A stretch of DNA of 29,699 bases from a virus: positions 1 to 29,699 of IMG/VR virus record IMGVR_UViG_3300031141_000027. The stretch is one strand, 5' to 3'. The notes under the pieces are model-generated. The model had not been told where the DNA came from and made no database searches. It worked only from the letters and a program-made list of their open reading frames with translations. The position numbers and the translations under genes are program-made. Numbering within the stretch: position 1 is the stretch's first letter; every line of letters starts with the position of its first letter. Below, in pieces: positions 1 through 8,516 of the stretch.

Positions 1-2
1 AT

Positions 3-2699
3 AATATTACAAGACCTATGTCTAATATCTTTGCTGAGATATCACTAGATGCTACTAAGACTATTGAATTGAACACAGCTATTAATCTTAATGCAGGTCA
101 GTCTGGTTACAGGTTCTATAAAGACGGGCAGTTCTGGAGATTCGGTGACGCTCCTGGAGCAGGTAGTCTTAGTATAGATGATATGCTGGCAATGGATAAC
201 AAGACCTTCAGAGGATTTGCAAATACAGTTGATAATTCAGCAGGTTATGAAACGTACAATGTACTACCTATAAAGATGAAAGATGCTGAGTACCGAGTAG
301 TCTCCCCTGAAGTAAGGGAAGCTCTTGATATTATGCAGCACTCAGGTAGGGATATGTACCACCTAGCTAATGCCCAACACCAAGCTATTGGTAAGGGTAT
401 GCTGAATGATATAGGCTTATGGATTCCTGCTTTTAATGTAAGGGATAAACAGATAGCTTATGTCTTCAACAAAGTAACACAAGAAACATCTATGATAATG
501 GCTAAGACTACTGATGAGCTTAATGATGGTATCAAGTCATACGAAGCTAGTCAAGGTGCTGCTATGAAGAACATAGATATAATACGGAAGGATCAGCAAG
601 AGGCTTACAATGCAATGGCAGGTAGGCATGACCCAATGTATATGTCAGTAGCAGATGTATCCAGACAGAAAAGCGGGGCTGCTGCTTCTGCTATCGTGTC
701 TACTGGTACAGATATTATGACAGATATTATACGCTCTTATGATAGCCAGATCAATAGGCATTTGGATAATATCTTTGAGCTACAACTAGCTCCTATAATC
801 ACAGCTACTAAGAACCTATCAGATATATCACAGATGGGGTTCTCTGATGCAGCTACTGGGATAGTTGGTAAGATGGCAGGTAAGCCTGTTGATCCCGGAG
901 CTATTATTAAGAACATCATAATGGGCAAGCCTAATATAAACCAGAGTCCTGCTTGGGCGGCATGGCAACAACCAGTACAAGTTGCTACTGATTTAGGTCT
1001 CAAGACTATATCTAATATCCTAGCTCCTGTACTCTCTCCTCTTATGAAGGGTGCAGCTACCTCTCGTAACGCAGATGATTGGACACGTGTTGTTAGAGAG
1101 ATGGAAGATAAGGGGATTGTTAATCCTTTCCAAGTATTCGATACACTTACAGGGCAGTTCAGAGTATCTAATGAGTTTGGCAAGAAGCAGTTCCTATCAC
1201 AGGCTGGCTTAGAAGTAGAGGCTCTTACACCACGTACCGTAGCTCTGGGTAATGCCTTAGCTGCAACGTCACTACTACGCTTTGCTGAATTATCACAACC
1301 CCTAGTTAATATGCTTTCATTACCTATCCTAACATCAGCTGCTGTAAGAAGGGATTTTGCTAAGTCATTAGGAGGTGCTAAGTTAACTAGTGATCCAGTG
1401 TTCTCAGTAGCTAAGACTATGATGGATGGTGTTAGGTTAATGAATCATAGCACAGCCTCTAAGAAATGGGACGACCTAGCTGACCAAGCTAACCTATACG
1501 GTAGAGATTGGCAAGAAGTTAATGGTATTATGCAACAGTCTAGGAAAGTAGATCCAGGTATCCTATCATCTCTAGAGAATGCCTTGGAGTCTAATGTAGT
1601 TAAGATGATGAGTAAGCCTGCTGATATGAGTGAAGGTTTAGTTAGACGTGTTACCTTCTTTACTGGTATAACCCTAGCTAAGAGAGCCTATCCTGGAATC
1701 AGTGATGCAGGTGCAATGACCTTTGCTAGAGACTTCATGGATAAATCTATTGGTAACTATACAGCAGCACAGAGACCAGCTATGTTCCAAGGTACATTTG
1801 GTATGGGCTTAGGCTTGTTCCAAACTTATATGCTTACCTTAGCTCAGTCTATGTTTAGACACATAGAGCAGAGACAGTTCGCTGAGTTAGGTAAGATGAT
1901 GCTAGTACAGGGAACTATCTTTGGTTCAGGTTCTCTACCAGGATTTCATCTGGTATCAGAAACAATAGGGGAACACTTCTCTGATGATAGCGTTGACCTA
2001 ACAACTGGTACATTCAGAGCGTTACCTAATAAGGCTGCTGAGTTACTACTCTACGGGTTACCATCTCAGTTAATTGGTATACATACTAGGGGTGATATAC
2101 AACCTAGAGTACCTAATCCTTTCCAAGGTCTTAACTCTGTAGCTGCTATTAACTTAACAGGTCAGATGTTTAAGGCAATGAAAAGAACAGCAACCGCAGC
2201 CTTTACTGTAGATGAGAGTGCAGGTATAGCCTTACTAGAATCTCTATCCCTTCAGTCTGTGTCTAGACCACTAGCTAGAATAAGTGAGCTGGCAACTGGA
2301 CACTCTATAACAGCTAGGGGTAACATTGTTTCTAAGGATGCGGAGATGTATACTGTGCAGTCTATAGCTTCTAGGATATTCGCAGCTAGACCTTTAGCAG
2401 AGATTAAAGCTAGGGAAGCTATGCACTTAGATTCTTTATACTCCTCATTAGATCAGGACAGAAGATCAGTCTTAACTAATAGTTTAAAGAGTCATCTACG
2501 TAATGGTAGCTTGCATGATGAGAAGGTAGATAGATTAGCTTTTGAGTATCTCAGAACAGGAAGCCCTGAGGGGTGGAGAAGTGCTGTTAATACTGCAATA
2601 GCACAGGTAAGGAATCCGGGGTCACACACAGTAGTTAATGCACTACACCCGAATAGCCCTACCTTACTGATGATAGATGATTTAGAAGGTGGCAATTAA
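3..2699 (+). CDS. C-terminal part of a giant internal virion (large polyvalent) protein, 5' end outside window
   Basis: The reading frame is open from base 3. The first in-frame ATG, at 18, has no Shine-Dalgarno sequence, so I read this as the end of a longer gene cut by the window edge. The visible part is about 898 residues. A stretch near residues 585-720 (from the ATG) has GLFQTYMLTLAQSMFRH, then an LLLYGLPSQL segment, then HTRGDIQPR. As I recall the family, this order is typical of the C-terminal region of giant multidomain virion proteins of podoviruses, which are carried in the capsid and ejected into the host. Alanine-rich helical stretches and short hydrophobic segments fit a protein that enters or crosses the envelope. 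No catalytic motif is visible here; enzymatic domains, if any, would lie upstream. It converges on the leftward operon with a 4-bp overlap of the two stop codons. The virion role is inferred; family assignment is from memory of motifs. Confidence 0.7.
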   Translation, partial: NITRPMSNIFAEISLDATKTIELNTAINLNAGQSGYRFYKDGQFWRFGDAPGAGSLSIDDMLAMDNKTFRGFANTVDNSAGYETYNVLPIKMKDAEYRVVSPEVREALDIMQHSGRDMYHLANAQHQAIGKGMLNDIGLWIPAFNVRDKQIAYVFNKVTQETSMIMAKTTDELNDGIKSYEASQGAAMKNIDIIRKDQQEAYNAMAGRHDPMYMSVADVSRQKSGAAASAIVSTGTDIMTDIIRSYDSQINRHLDNIFELQLAPIITATKNLSDISQMGFSDAATGIVGKMAGKPVDPGAIIKNIIMGKPNINQSPAWAAWQQPVQVATDLGLKTISNILAPVLSPLMKGAATSRNADDWTRVVREMEDKGIVNPFQVFDTLTGQFRVSNEFGKKQFLSQAGLEVEALTPRTVALGNALAATSLLRFAELSQPLVNMLSLPILTSAAVRRDFAKSLGGAKLTSDPVFSVAKTMMDGVRLMNHSTASKKWDDLADQANLYGRDWQEVNGIMQQSRKVDPGILSSLENALESNVVKMMSKPADMSEGLVRRVTFFTGITLAKRAYPGISDAGAMTFARDFMDKSIGNYTAAQRPAMFQGTFGMGLGLFQTYMLTLAQSMFRHIEQRQFAELGKMMLVQGTIFGSGSLPGFHLVSETIGEHFSDDSVDLTTGTFRALPNKAAELLLYGLPSQLIGIHTRGDIQPRVPNPFQGLNSVAAINLTGQMFKAMKRTATAAFTVDESAGIALLESLSLQSVSRPLARISELATGHSITARGNIVSKDAEMYTVQSIASRIFAARPLAEIKAREAMHLDSLYSSLDQDRRSVLTNSLKSHLRNGSLHDEKVDRLAFEYLRTGSPEGWRSAVNTAIAQVRNPGSHTVVNALHPNSPTLLMIDDLEGGN

Positions 2700-2971
2700 G
2701 ATTCGTCAAAGGCTACTTCTTCTATACCGAAGACGGCAGCATACGTCTCTGCTACTTTCTTCTTATCATCAGCAGGTGCTCTAGCCCTTATGTCACCCAA
2801 AGTCCATATCTCTATTTCATTAGTAAGAGAGTTGTGTCTTAACCCAGTATACTCTAAGTCTTTTAATTCCTTAGCAGTAGCAAAGTCTGGGTGGGTGGGT
2901 CTAGTAATCTTATCATTCCACGTTCCTGGCGGTGGTTTAATCTTACCCTTAATCTTTATAAAGAATGTCAT
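2696..2971 (-). CDS. small conserved-type phage protein of unknown function, last gene of the leftward operon
   Basis: 91 residues starting MTFFIKIKGK. I chose the ATG at 2971 over an upstream in-frame start at 3007, because AGAGGA lies seven bases before it and because the ATG overlaps the TGA of the upstream ATPase gene (ATGA), which suggests translational coupling. The protein is hydrophilic and mixed charge, with PPPGTWNDKITRP near the N-terminus and an acidic C-terminus. There is no membrane segment, cysteine cluster or nucleotide-binding motif, and I do not recognise the family. Its stop overlaps the stop of the convergent virion gene by four bases, so it ends the replication operon. 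A role in replication is only suggested by position. Confidence 0.7.
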   Translation of the reverse strand: MTFFIKIKGKIKPPPGTWNDKITRPTHPDFATAKELKDLEYTGLRHNSLTNEIEIWTLGDIRARAPADDKKKVAETYAAVFGIEEVAFDES

Positions 2972-4170
2972 TTTAATTCCTCTTTTAGTATTAGCTCTGG
3001 ATTCCAAGTCTTAGCTACTACGTTCCTAGCGAAGTAACCCTGTACACTCCCAACTGTCTTAACCATTACCTTCTCTGCTGCTGATAAGTTCCTCATTATA
3101 TCATGCAACTCTGTTTGTTTACTCAAGTCCTTAGCTACTGCTTTCCATAATGTGTTATGTGATGTAGGCTTAGTAGCATGGTTAAGTATTCCCATGATGG
3201 TATTAGTAACATCACTATACTTACTCTTACCAAATTCGCCAAGTGCTTTAGGCATATTCCTCTCAGCCTCAAATAGTATAGTGTTAGCTTCTAGTGCGTC
3301 ATGTTCCGTTATCTCTGTACGTAGGTCAGCACAGGCTAATGCAGTACATAACTTGAGCAAGTGTGTAAACCTTCTAGTAGCATAGTCATTGAACCTACCA
3401 TCTTCTATTCCGGGATCTTCTTTATAGATTCTATCTAGGATAGCAGCAGCTTCGGGTGACTTAGTAATAGCCCCTGTCATCTCCTTGATATCTTTAATCC
3501 TATCTATAAGCCACTCATCAGCTCCTGCTACTATCTCAGCAGGAAAGGTTATCTTTCTGTCAGTAGGCTCAGAATGGATAAACAGAACCCTAGAGAGGAA
3601 GCCAGTACCCAGTGCCTCAGGGGGGCAAGCGAGTCCAAACCCCTTAACAGTAGCACCTCCCAACACATTAATAGTAGGCTTGTGAACGTGAACGCTAGAA
3701 CCGTGTAGCTTAGGATGGTCATAATAGTCTAAGTTATCCCATAGGTTAGTTAGTAAAGTTAGGAACTGCATATTGCCATGTCCTATAAAGTCTAGGAACT
3801 CTCCAGCACATATGAAAGTCTCTGATGGATTCTCTAAAGTCATTAGCTCTAGGTCTTCATAATCATCAACGTCTAGCTTGTATTGCATATCAACTAAGAA
3901 CCTTTCAGTAGAGGTCTTGTCTTTAGAGAATGATTTGTAGCCTGAGCTGTCCAGTAGTCTCTTAGTTATTCCTAAGCCTGTACCCTTCCTAGCTCCTGGA
4001 GTTCCCATGAGTAGTATGTATTGGTTAGGGTATATTCTCATATGTCCAAACGGAAACCATACATCTCTACCTAAGGCAGCAGACACACAAGCTATAGCTG
4101 ACCAACGAATGTATATAGGAGGAGCTTCCGTCTCCCCTACGTACTTGAAGTATTCCTGTAAGAAGGTCAT
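2968..4170 (-). CDS. DUF3987-type P-loop ATPase, probable replicative helicase/primase-associated protein
   Basis: 400 residues. A P-loop-like motif, MGTPGARKGTGL (about residues 55-66, with K62 and T64), follows the YILLMG strand. Further motifs include the acidic strand ETFICAGEFLDFI (near 137-149) and the glycine-rich segment NVLGGATVKGF. This resembles the DUF3987 family, RecA/AAA-fold ATPases found in phage and plasmid replication modules, usually in helicase-primase proteins. The C-terminal region (after about 325) looks like a winged-helix segment (MGILNHATKPTSHNTLWKAV). I see no primase or TOPRIM domain here. Its start abuts the DNA polymerase stop with no intervening base, so the two are probably translated together and act at the same fork. 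A helicase role is family inference; the ATPase fold is fairly sure. Confidence 0.75.
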   Translation of the reverse strand: MTFLQEYFKYVGETEAPPIYIRWSAIACVSAALGRDVWFPFGHMRIYPNQYILLMGTPGARKGTGLGITKRLLDSSGYKSFSKDKTSTERFLVDMQYKLDVDDYEDLELMTLENPSETFICAGEFLDFIGHGNMQFLTLLTNLWDNLDYYDHPKLHGSSVHVHKPTINVLGGATVKGFGLACPPEALGTGFLSRVLFIHSEPTDRKITFPAEIVAGADEWLIDRIKDIKEMTGAITKSPEAAAILDRIYKEDPGIEDGRFNDYATRRFTHLLKLCTALACADLRTEITEHDALEANTILFEAERNMPKALGEFGKSKYSDVTNTIMGILNHATKPTSHNTLWKAVAKDLSKQTELHDIMRNLSAAEKVMVKTVGSVQGYFARNVVAKTWNPELILKEELK

Positions 4171-6438
4171 CTACTTGATCTCTTTCCATCGTTTACTATA
4201 GCTGAAGTCGTTTGGTATTATCATCTTCTTACCATGTACTATTGTTTCATCATACAAGGCTTCTTCTAGTAACTTATTAAGATCAGGTCTACCTTCTCTA
4301 ACTTGGCTGAATACACTATCATGTATCTGAGCCTTGAGTCTTATATCCTTTGGGTACTTCTTCACTAACTCCCATGTATTCATAAAGCCTTTGTTCAGTA
4401 TGGATACACTTAGGTTCTGGGGTTGGTGAGCAATAGCAGATCGTTGCATATTATGATCCTTCATTATATCACCAAAGAAATATCTAGTATGCCCTAGTGG
4501 CGAGCGTAGTAGATGCGTACTTGCTACTTCTGTCTTGATCTCAGCGTACCACTCACGGACTCTAAAGAAGGGAACGTGATATATCTCTAACAAGCCATGA
4601 GCGAATTGCTTTAATGTTTTTTGACCCGTCTTAGGGGCGGTACTCATGGTGACGTTCTCACCGAGGTCGAGGGCTGCTTGTAGCAGTATGGCTACCCCAA
4701 CATTATCTATAAAGGTCTGCGCTCCCATGACGTAGTTTGTGCCATGACAAATCTTCTTGAGTACTTTGTTCCTGAAGTGCGTAGTTACATCTTCATACTC
4801 TATGTTAAAGAACTTCTTACCTAGTACTCTATAGAAGTCACGTTCCTTATCCTCAAGAGCTTTGATTAATGCCAAGTCCTTAGAGCAGTAGGCTGTACAC
4901 CTAGCTTCAGACTGGCTCTTATCTCCTTCAAGTAATATGAATCCTTCATCAGCTACAAGCATAGGCTTAGCATACATAGGTATATTCTGCACCTGAGTAC
5001 CACACCAGAAGCTAGAAGATCTGGCTGCCATTCTCCCTGTGTCTGTACCAAAAGGATCTAATGAATACATTAGTCTATTGTTCAACTGAAGGAATGTGAA
5101 GTAAGTGCCAACTGCTTTTCTATCAGTCTTATAGTTTGTGATAGCATCAGTCAGACGTAATAGTATTGGGTGCTGAGTGCCAACTGCTGTAAGATTCTTG
5201 GAATCAGTAGACCTTAGATTCTTCTTCCTAGTCTTAGCGTTCTTACCTATGCGTGGGTCTTTAGCACCGAACACATCATAGATCATAGCTGCTGTTTGCT
5301 TAGGACTAGATGGGTTGAAGTTAGGATCAGCTACCATTACTCTTATCTTAGTCAATAGCTTTTCCATACTACTTTCGTATGTGTCTAGTTGACGCAGTCT
5401 TTCCTCGTTGTCTATTAGAATACCTTCGAACGCACAGTAGATGCAAGGGTAGACAAGAGGGAAAGTGGCAGCATAATTAGCCCTAGCATAAGCAGGGAGA
5501 TGATACATATAGTATAAAGAAATCCTAGCAGTATACCATGTATCCAATGCGTTATAACTCCAATACCTATTGATATCTTTATCATTATGAGCTGCACTAG
5601 CTTCTCCTTTCCATTGTACATAATCGGGTAGTGTGATAGATGCTACGAAGGATAAGTCTTTAGGTAGTTCTGAGTACTGTGAATGAGCTAAGCCCATAGT
5701 ATCTAACACCCAGTTGTTTACCCAAGCTCGATAGACAGCAGAGTGCATAGCATCATACGCTCCATTGTGCATAGCCTTAGGTATATCAGTGGCATTAACT
5801 TTACGCATGAATAGGATAGCATCACCGTATTCTTTATTAGTCCGCCAGTGTTCTTCTCCAAAGTCTATCATAGGAAGAACGAAAGTCTTTAGGCTCATAT
5901 CCTCTAGGCAAGCAGTCCATGAACAGCAGGTTATTAGAGTCTGTCCAGCTTGTAAAGACTCAGCGTCATTGTTTACTGTACGAGTTTCTATATCATAAGC
6001 CATGAACACAGCCTGTTCTAAGATAGCAAACGCGTCACTCATATCATCTGGTGTTTCTAATACTTTAAACTTAAGGGATTGTTTAGGTTGCTTTGCTGTC
6101 TTGATCTTAGCTAAGTCCTTATTGAGCAACCAACCACCATAGCTAACAGTATGTGACTGAGCCAAGGAGTTGCCTACTATGATAGGTATTTCATTCTGGA
6201 GTACACTACCCCTGTAATCATCTAAGGTAGCTCTATCCCCTGGAACACAGTGACGTAGTGTGGATTCATTCACTAGGAAGATAGCTTGGCAATGAGAAGC
6301 CTTAGCACGTTGTAACAGTCCACCCATAGTTAAGTCCAGAGACGTGGCAATTAGTTCATAGCCTTGTTTACTGGTGTAATACTTTAGTATGGATAAGTAG
6401 TTACTCTCTTGTTGTTGGTAGTTAACTAGTATTCTCAT
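4171..6438 (-). CDS. polA: family A DNA polymerase with 3'-5' exonuclease domain
   Basis: 755 residues; template-dependent DNA synthesis with proofreading. All three exonuclease motifs are visible: D149-x-E151 (AYDIETRTV), H224-N225 to D229 (HNGAYDA) and Y295-D299 (YNALD). Polymerase motif A is GDKSQSEARCTAY with D506. Motif B is in KKICHGTNYVMG with K561 and Y569, and motif C is QIHDSVFSQV with D707. Two positions differ from E. coli Pol I and T7 polymerase: the Glu usual after HD in motif C is Ser708, and the site matching E. coli F762/T7 Y526 is His565 by my alignment. The roughly 130-residue N-terminal extension before the exonuclease matches nothing I know. There is no 5' nuclease domain. 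AAAGGA precedes the ATG, and the 131-bp upstream gap is rich in hairpins. It lies between a candidate ssDNA-binding protein and the DUF3987 ATPase. Confidence 0.95.
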   Translation of the reverse strand: MRILVNYQQQESNYLSILKYYTSKQGYELIATSLDLTMGGLLQRAKASHCQAIFLVNESTLRHCVPGDRATLDDYRGSVLQNEIPIIVGNSLAQSHTVSYGGWLLNKDLAKIKTAKQPKQSLKFKVLETPDDMSDAFAILEQAVFMAYDIETRTVNNDAESLQAGQTLITCCSWTACLEDMSLKTFVLPMIDFGEEHWRTNKEYGDAILFMRKVNATDIPKAMHNGAYDAMHSAVYRAWVNNWVLDTMGLAHSQYSELPKDLSFVASITLPDYVQWKGEASAAHNDKDINRYWSYNALDTWYTARISLYYMYHLPAYARANYAATFPLVYPCIYCAFEGILIDNEERLRQLDTYESSMEKLLTKIRVMVADPNFNPSSPKQTAAMIYDVFGAKDPRIGKNAKTRKKNLRSTDSKNLTAVGTQHPILLRLTDAITNYKTDRKAVGTYFTFLQLNNRLMYSLDPFGTDTGRMAARSSSFWCGTQVQNIPMYAKPMLVADEGFILLEGDKSQSEARCTAYCSKDLALIKALEDKERDFYRVLGKKFFNIEYEDVTTHFRNKVLKKICHGTNYVMGAQTFIDNVGVAILLQAALDLGENVTMSTAPKTGQKTLKQFAHGLLEIYHVPFFRVREWYAEIKTEVASTHLLRSPLGHTRYFFGDIMKDHNMQRSAIAHQPQNLSVSILNKGFMNTWELVKKYPKDIRLKAQIHDSVFSQVREGRPDLNKLLEEALYDETIVHGKKMIIPNDFSYSKRWKEIK

Positions 6439-6569
6439 GTTATCCTTTGTTATTAAAGTTACCCCCCATATCTACTCCTCGCCCGAATAGATATGAGGGA
6501 GACTTTACAGTTACTCCAACCCTACTTGTAAGACGAAGGGGGAAACCCTAGTCGTAGGGAGTTCTGTTG
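6439..6569 (-). promoter_or_regulatory. structured leader between the 156-residue gene and the DNA polymerase gene
   Basis: This is the longest gap inside the otherwise overlapping operon. It holds a hairpin CATATCTA (6467-6474) with TAGATATG (6488-6495), extended by CCC/GGG past a single bulged base. It also holds CCCTA-GTCG-TAGGG (6546-6559). A second CCCTA at 6520 can compete for the same TAGGG, so two folds exclude each other. No run of U follows, which argues against a simple terminator. An RNA-processing or attenuator-type site that sets polymerase expression is possible. The function is inferred only from structure and place. Confidence 0.4.
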
Positions 6570-7040
6570 CTACTCAGTAGGTGGTATGATACGTAGTGAT
6601 ACGTTTTCATATACCTCTGTTTTACTACCTTTCTTAGGTGTGGTACGTATCTTAATAACAGTATTGAAAGATGATCCTTTCATTGTAGAGAAGATATCAC
6701 CTAAGGATACTCCGTCAAGGTTTGCTACATTCATAATACCCTTAGCGGTTTTCTTAAAGTATCCTAGTCCCTGCTGCGTACCCATGAATGTTTCGGAGAA
6801 CATAGAGTTGTCTGGTACTGGTGGTTCTCCAGCATTAGCTAACTCTAAAGTCTTCTCTACTACATAGGTTACTCTGATACGCTGTATTGTATCTCCTTCT
6901 TTTTCATAGCTCTCAATAGCTGCATCTTTAACCCCTATTGTATATGTTCCTGCAGGGGGTGTTAGATAGTCAGGAGCTTCTGGTACTGAGTCCAAAGAAC
7001 TATCCATCAATGCTGCTAAGTCTAGGCTTTCATTGCTCAT
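6570..7040 (-). CDS. candidate ssDNA-binding or DNA-replication accessory protein
   Basis: 156 residues. An acidic N-terminus (about 1-25) is followed by a beta-rich core with PAGTYTIGVKDAAIESYEKE, then strands with alternating hydrophobic residues (TIQRIRVTYVVEKTLEL; TVIKIRTTPKKGSKTEVYE). The build is that of an OB-fold-like phage protein found immediately upstream of polymerase genes, but no diagnostic motif lets me assign a family. There is no membrane segment and there are no cysteines. AGGAA precedes the ATG at moderate spacing. The neighbours (polymerase downstream, AAA_24 ATPase upstream) support a replication or recombination role. It could equally be a structural or inhibitory accessory protein; the ssDNA-binding idea is inference. 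Confidence 0.55.
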   Translation of the reverse strand: MSNESLDLAALMDSSLDSVPEAPDYLTPPAGTYTIGVKDAAIESYEKEGDTIQRIRVTYVVEKTLELANAGEPPVPDNSMFSETFMGTQQGLGYFKKTAKGIMNVANLDGVSLGDIFSTMKGSSFNTVIKIRTTPKKGSKTEVYENVSLRIIPPTE

Positions 7041-7067
7041 GGTATTGTTTCCTATAAAGATTTAAGT

Positions 7068-7280
7068 TTAAATAATGGTACTAGTATCAGTACCCCTTTG
7101 TTGCACTACCTTAGGCTTCCTCCTTGTGAGTCCAGCCTCGGCAGCATAGTAGCACGCCTCATTACGAGTCATGGTTCTATTCTTTGAGTTAGTACTACGC
7201 TCTAAGTTATCACTCTTTTGTGATATGAAGATGTCAGTACGCTCCCCTGTTAGTATGTTGTAGAACTTTATCTTATTCAT
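7068..7280 (-). CDS. small basic hypothetical protein
   Basis: 70 residues, basic, with the core TMTRNEACYYAAEAGLTRRKPK. That segment looks like a short helical module with an Arg/Lys-rich end and could contact nucleic acid, but no known domain is recognised. The ATG overlaps the TGA of the upstream 58-residue zinc-type protein (ATGA), so the two are probably coupled. AGAAG lies just upstream. The C-terminus is polar (QQRGTDTSTII). Function unknown. Confidence 0.65.
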   Translation of the reverse strand: MNKIKFYNILTGERTDIFISQKSDNLERSTNSKNRTMTRNEACYYAAEAGLTRRKPKVVQQRGTDTSTII

Positions 7281-7453
7281 TTTCTTCTAGACTCCCGTAG
7301 GTGTATCATTTGTACACAGTGGTGTATGTCACCCTTACTATCTATTAGTACATACTCTCTACCTTCCTCATCTTCCCACTTCAGTCCGTACTTACCACAG
7401 TATCTACATTGTATTCTAAAGGTTTCCTCATAGTCTTCTGTATTAAGAGTCAT
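7277..7453 (-). CDS. 58-residue zinc-finger-like small protein
   Basis: This short gene is easily missed. Its ATG at 7453 is preceded by AAAGGA at proper spacing, and its TGA overlaps the next start (ATGA), which places it firmly in the operon. The protein begins MTLNTEDYEETFRIQCRYCG and has C16-x2-C19, a Trp at 26, then IHHC (H44, H45, C46). CxxC followed by an HxC-type pair about 25 residues later fits a single zinc ribbon or treble-clef-type site, common in small phage proteins. The tail is basic (LRESRRK). It overlaps the end of the upstream 74-residue gene by 11 bp. Zinc binding is inferred from residue spacing; the target is unknown. Confidence 0.75.
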   Translation of the reverse strand: MTLNTEDYEETFRIQCRYCGKYGLKWEDEEGREYVLIDSKGDIHHCVQMIHLRESRRK

Positions 7454-7667
7454 ATCTAATCCTTTCTATTCTATCTTCCTCTAAGTCTATCCCAAGAAAG
7501 TCTGCGTCTAGTTGTTGTATATTTTCTACAAACATCTTTAGTACATAAGGGTTTCTTATTATGAAAGGAGTCTCCTCTGTTCTATTGTCTGCTACAGCTT
7601 GCGCTTCAGCTTGTTCATACGCAGCAGCTACTTGTCTCAACGTAAGTGCTGGTAGTATGTCATTCAT
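7443..7667 (-). CDS. hypothetical acidic protein
   Basis: 74 residues, predicted helical and acidic, rich in Ala/Glu (AAAYEQAEAQAVADNRTEE) and ending DLEEDRIERIRYDS. The ATG overlaps the TGA of the AAA_24 gene (ATGA), indicating coupled translation and perhaps a shared function with that ATPase. There is no cysteine, membrane segment or known motif. I do not recognise it. Confidence 0.65.
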   Translation of the reverse strand: MNDILPALTLRQVAAAYEQAEAQAVADNRTEETPFIIRNPYVLKMFVENIQQLDADFLGIDLEEDRIERIRYDS

Positions 7668-8503
7668 AGTACACCACCCTCTACTAGGATACTTCTCATG
7701 TCGGGTTCAGCACCTGATTCTATCTTAGCATTAGTCCTAGAGCCTGTTATATAATCAGTCTTATAGGTGGAAGATGATCCTGCTTTGTGCTTCTTCATAC
7801 CTATCTCTGTTAGTATTAGGCTACCAAAGTACTTACCAGACTTCATACTAAACTTCTTAGTACCTATGAGTGGATAGAATTTATCCCTAGTTATACCATT
7901 AACCTTTTCCTCTACTGGCAATAGGTGGGTGATAACAACTGTATTAGTAAAGCGGGAGGCTTGGAACACGGATAGTATATCACCTAGGTACTTACCTAAC
8001 GCTCCCCAATCATCCATCTTAGCCTTGTAGTCTACATCCTGCCCAAGTGTGGCTAGGTTAAGACAGCTATCCCCAAGCTGAGAACCACTATCTATTACTA
8101 GTAGCTCAGAGTGAGTCATCTTTGTTATGTTAACGTATGTGCCAGTAAACTTATTGTCCTTCTTACATGGTAGACAGTTAGGTTTACTATGCTCCTCGCA
8201 TATATGAAAACCAGTAGGTGATGATATGAATTTGAGTAGACACTCAGCTGCCCTAGGTTCTGTCCTAGTATCAGTTATCTTAATGAGCTCTACCTTAGCC
8301 ATCTCCTCTGGTGTTAGCCCCATGTGTAGTAGGGTCTCTGATCCATTCTCTAAATCAAACCATACTATCCTAGTTATCTCAGGTATCTTAGCGGCTGTGC
8401 CAACCAAGCGTGTCTTACCTGTCTTAGGATTACCATACACACAGATGCTATGATTAGGTCTAACTGCTTTGTGTTGTGCCTCTGCTATATCTCTTAGGTT
8501 CAT
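7664..8503 (-). CDS. AAA_24-type RecA-fold ATPase (phage recombinase-like) with a CCHC insertion
   Basis: 279 residues. Walker A is GNPKTGKT (24-31) close to the N-terminus; Walker B is SELLVIDSGS (about 132-141); a polar strand, TVVITHLLP, follows. This is the AAA_24 layout, the family that includes Sak4-like phage single-strand annealing or recombination ATPases. Between the second strand and Walker B there is C102-x2-H105-x4-C110-x2-C113, a zinc-knuckle-like insertion that I do not expect in the minimal family. A good SD (AAGGAG) precedes the ATG. The Fe-S nuclease gene lies two genes upstream and the polymerase four genes downstream, which fits a recombination or replication-repair set. 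ATPase identity is clear; recombinase function is family inference. Confidence 0.85.
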   Translation of the reverse strand: MNLRDIAEAQHKAVRPNHSICVYGNPKTGKTRLVGTAAKIPEITRIVWFDLENGSETLLHMGLTPEEMAKVELIKITDTRTEPRAAECLLKFISSPTGFHICEEHSKPNCLPCKKDNKFTGTYVNITKMTHSELLVIDSGSQLGDSCLNLATLGQDVDYKAKMDDWGALGKYLGDILSVFQASRFTNTVVITHLLPVEEKVNGITRDKFYPLIGTKKFSMKSGKYFGSLILTEIGMKKHKAGSSSTYKTDYITGSRTNAKIESGAEPDMRSILVEGGVL

Positions 8504-8516
8504 AGGTCATTGCTCC

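Noticed and set aside
737-1183. 148-residue frame on the minus strand inside the virion gene
   Set aside because: It lies fully opposite a clear coding region, has no SD and no recognisable protein pattern.
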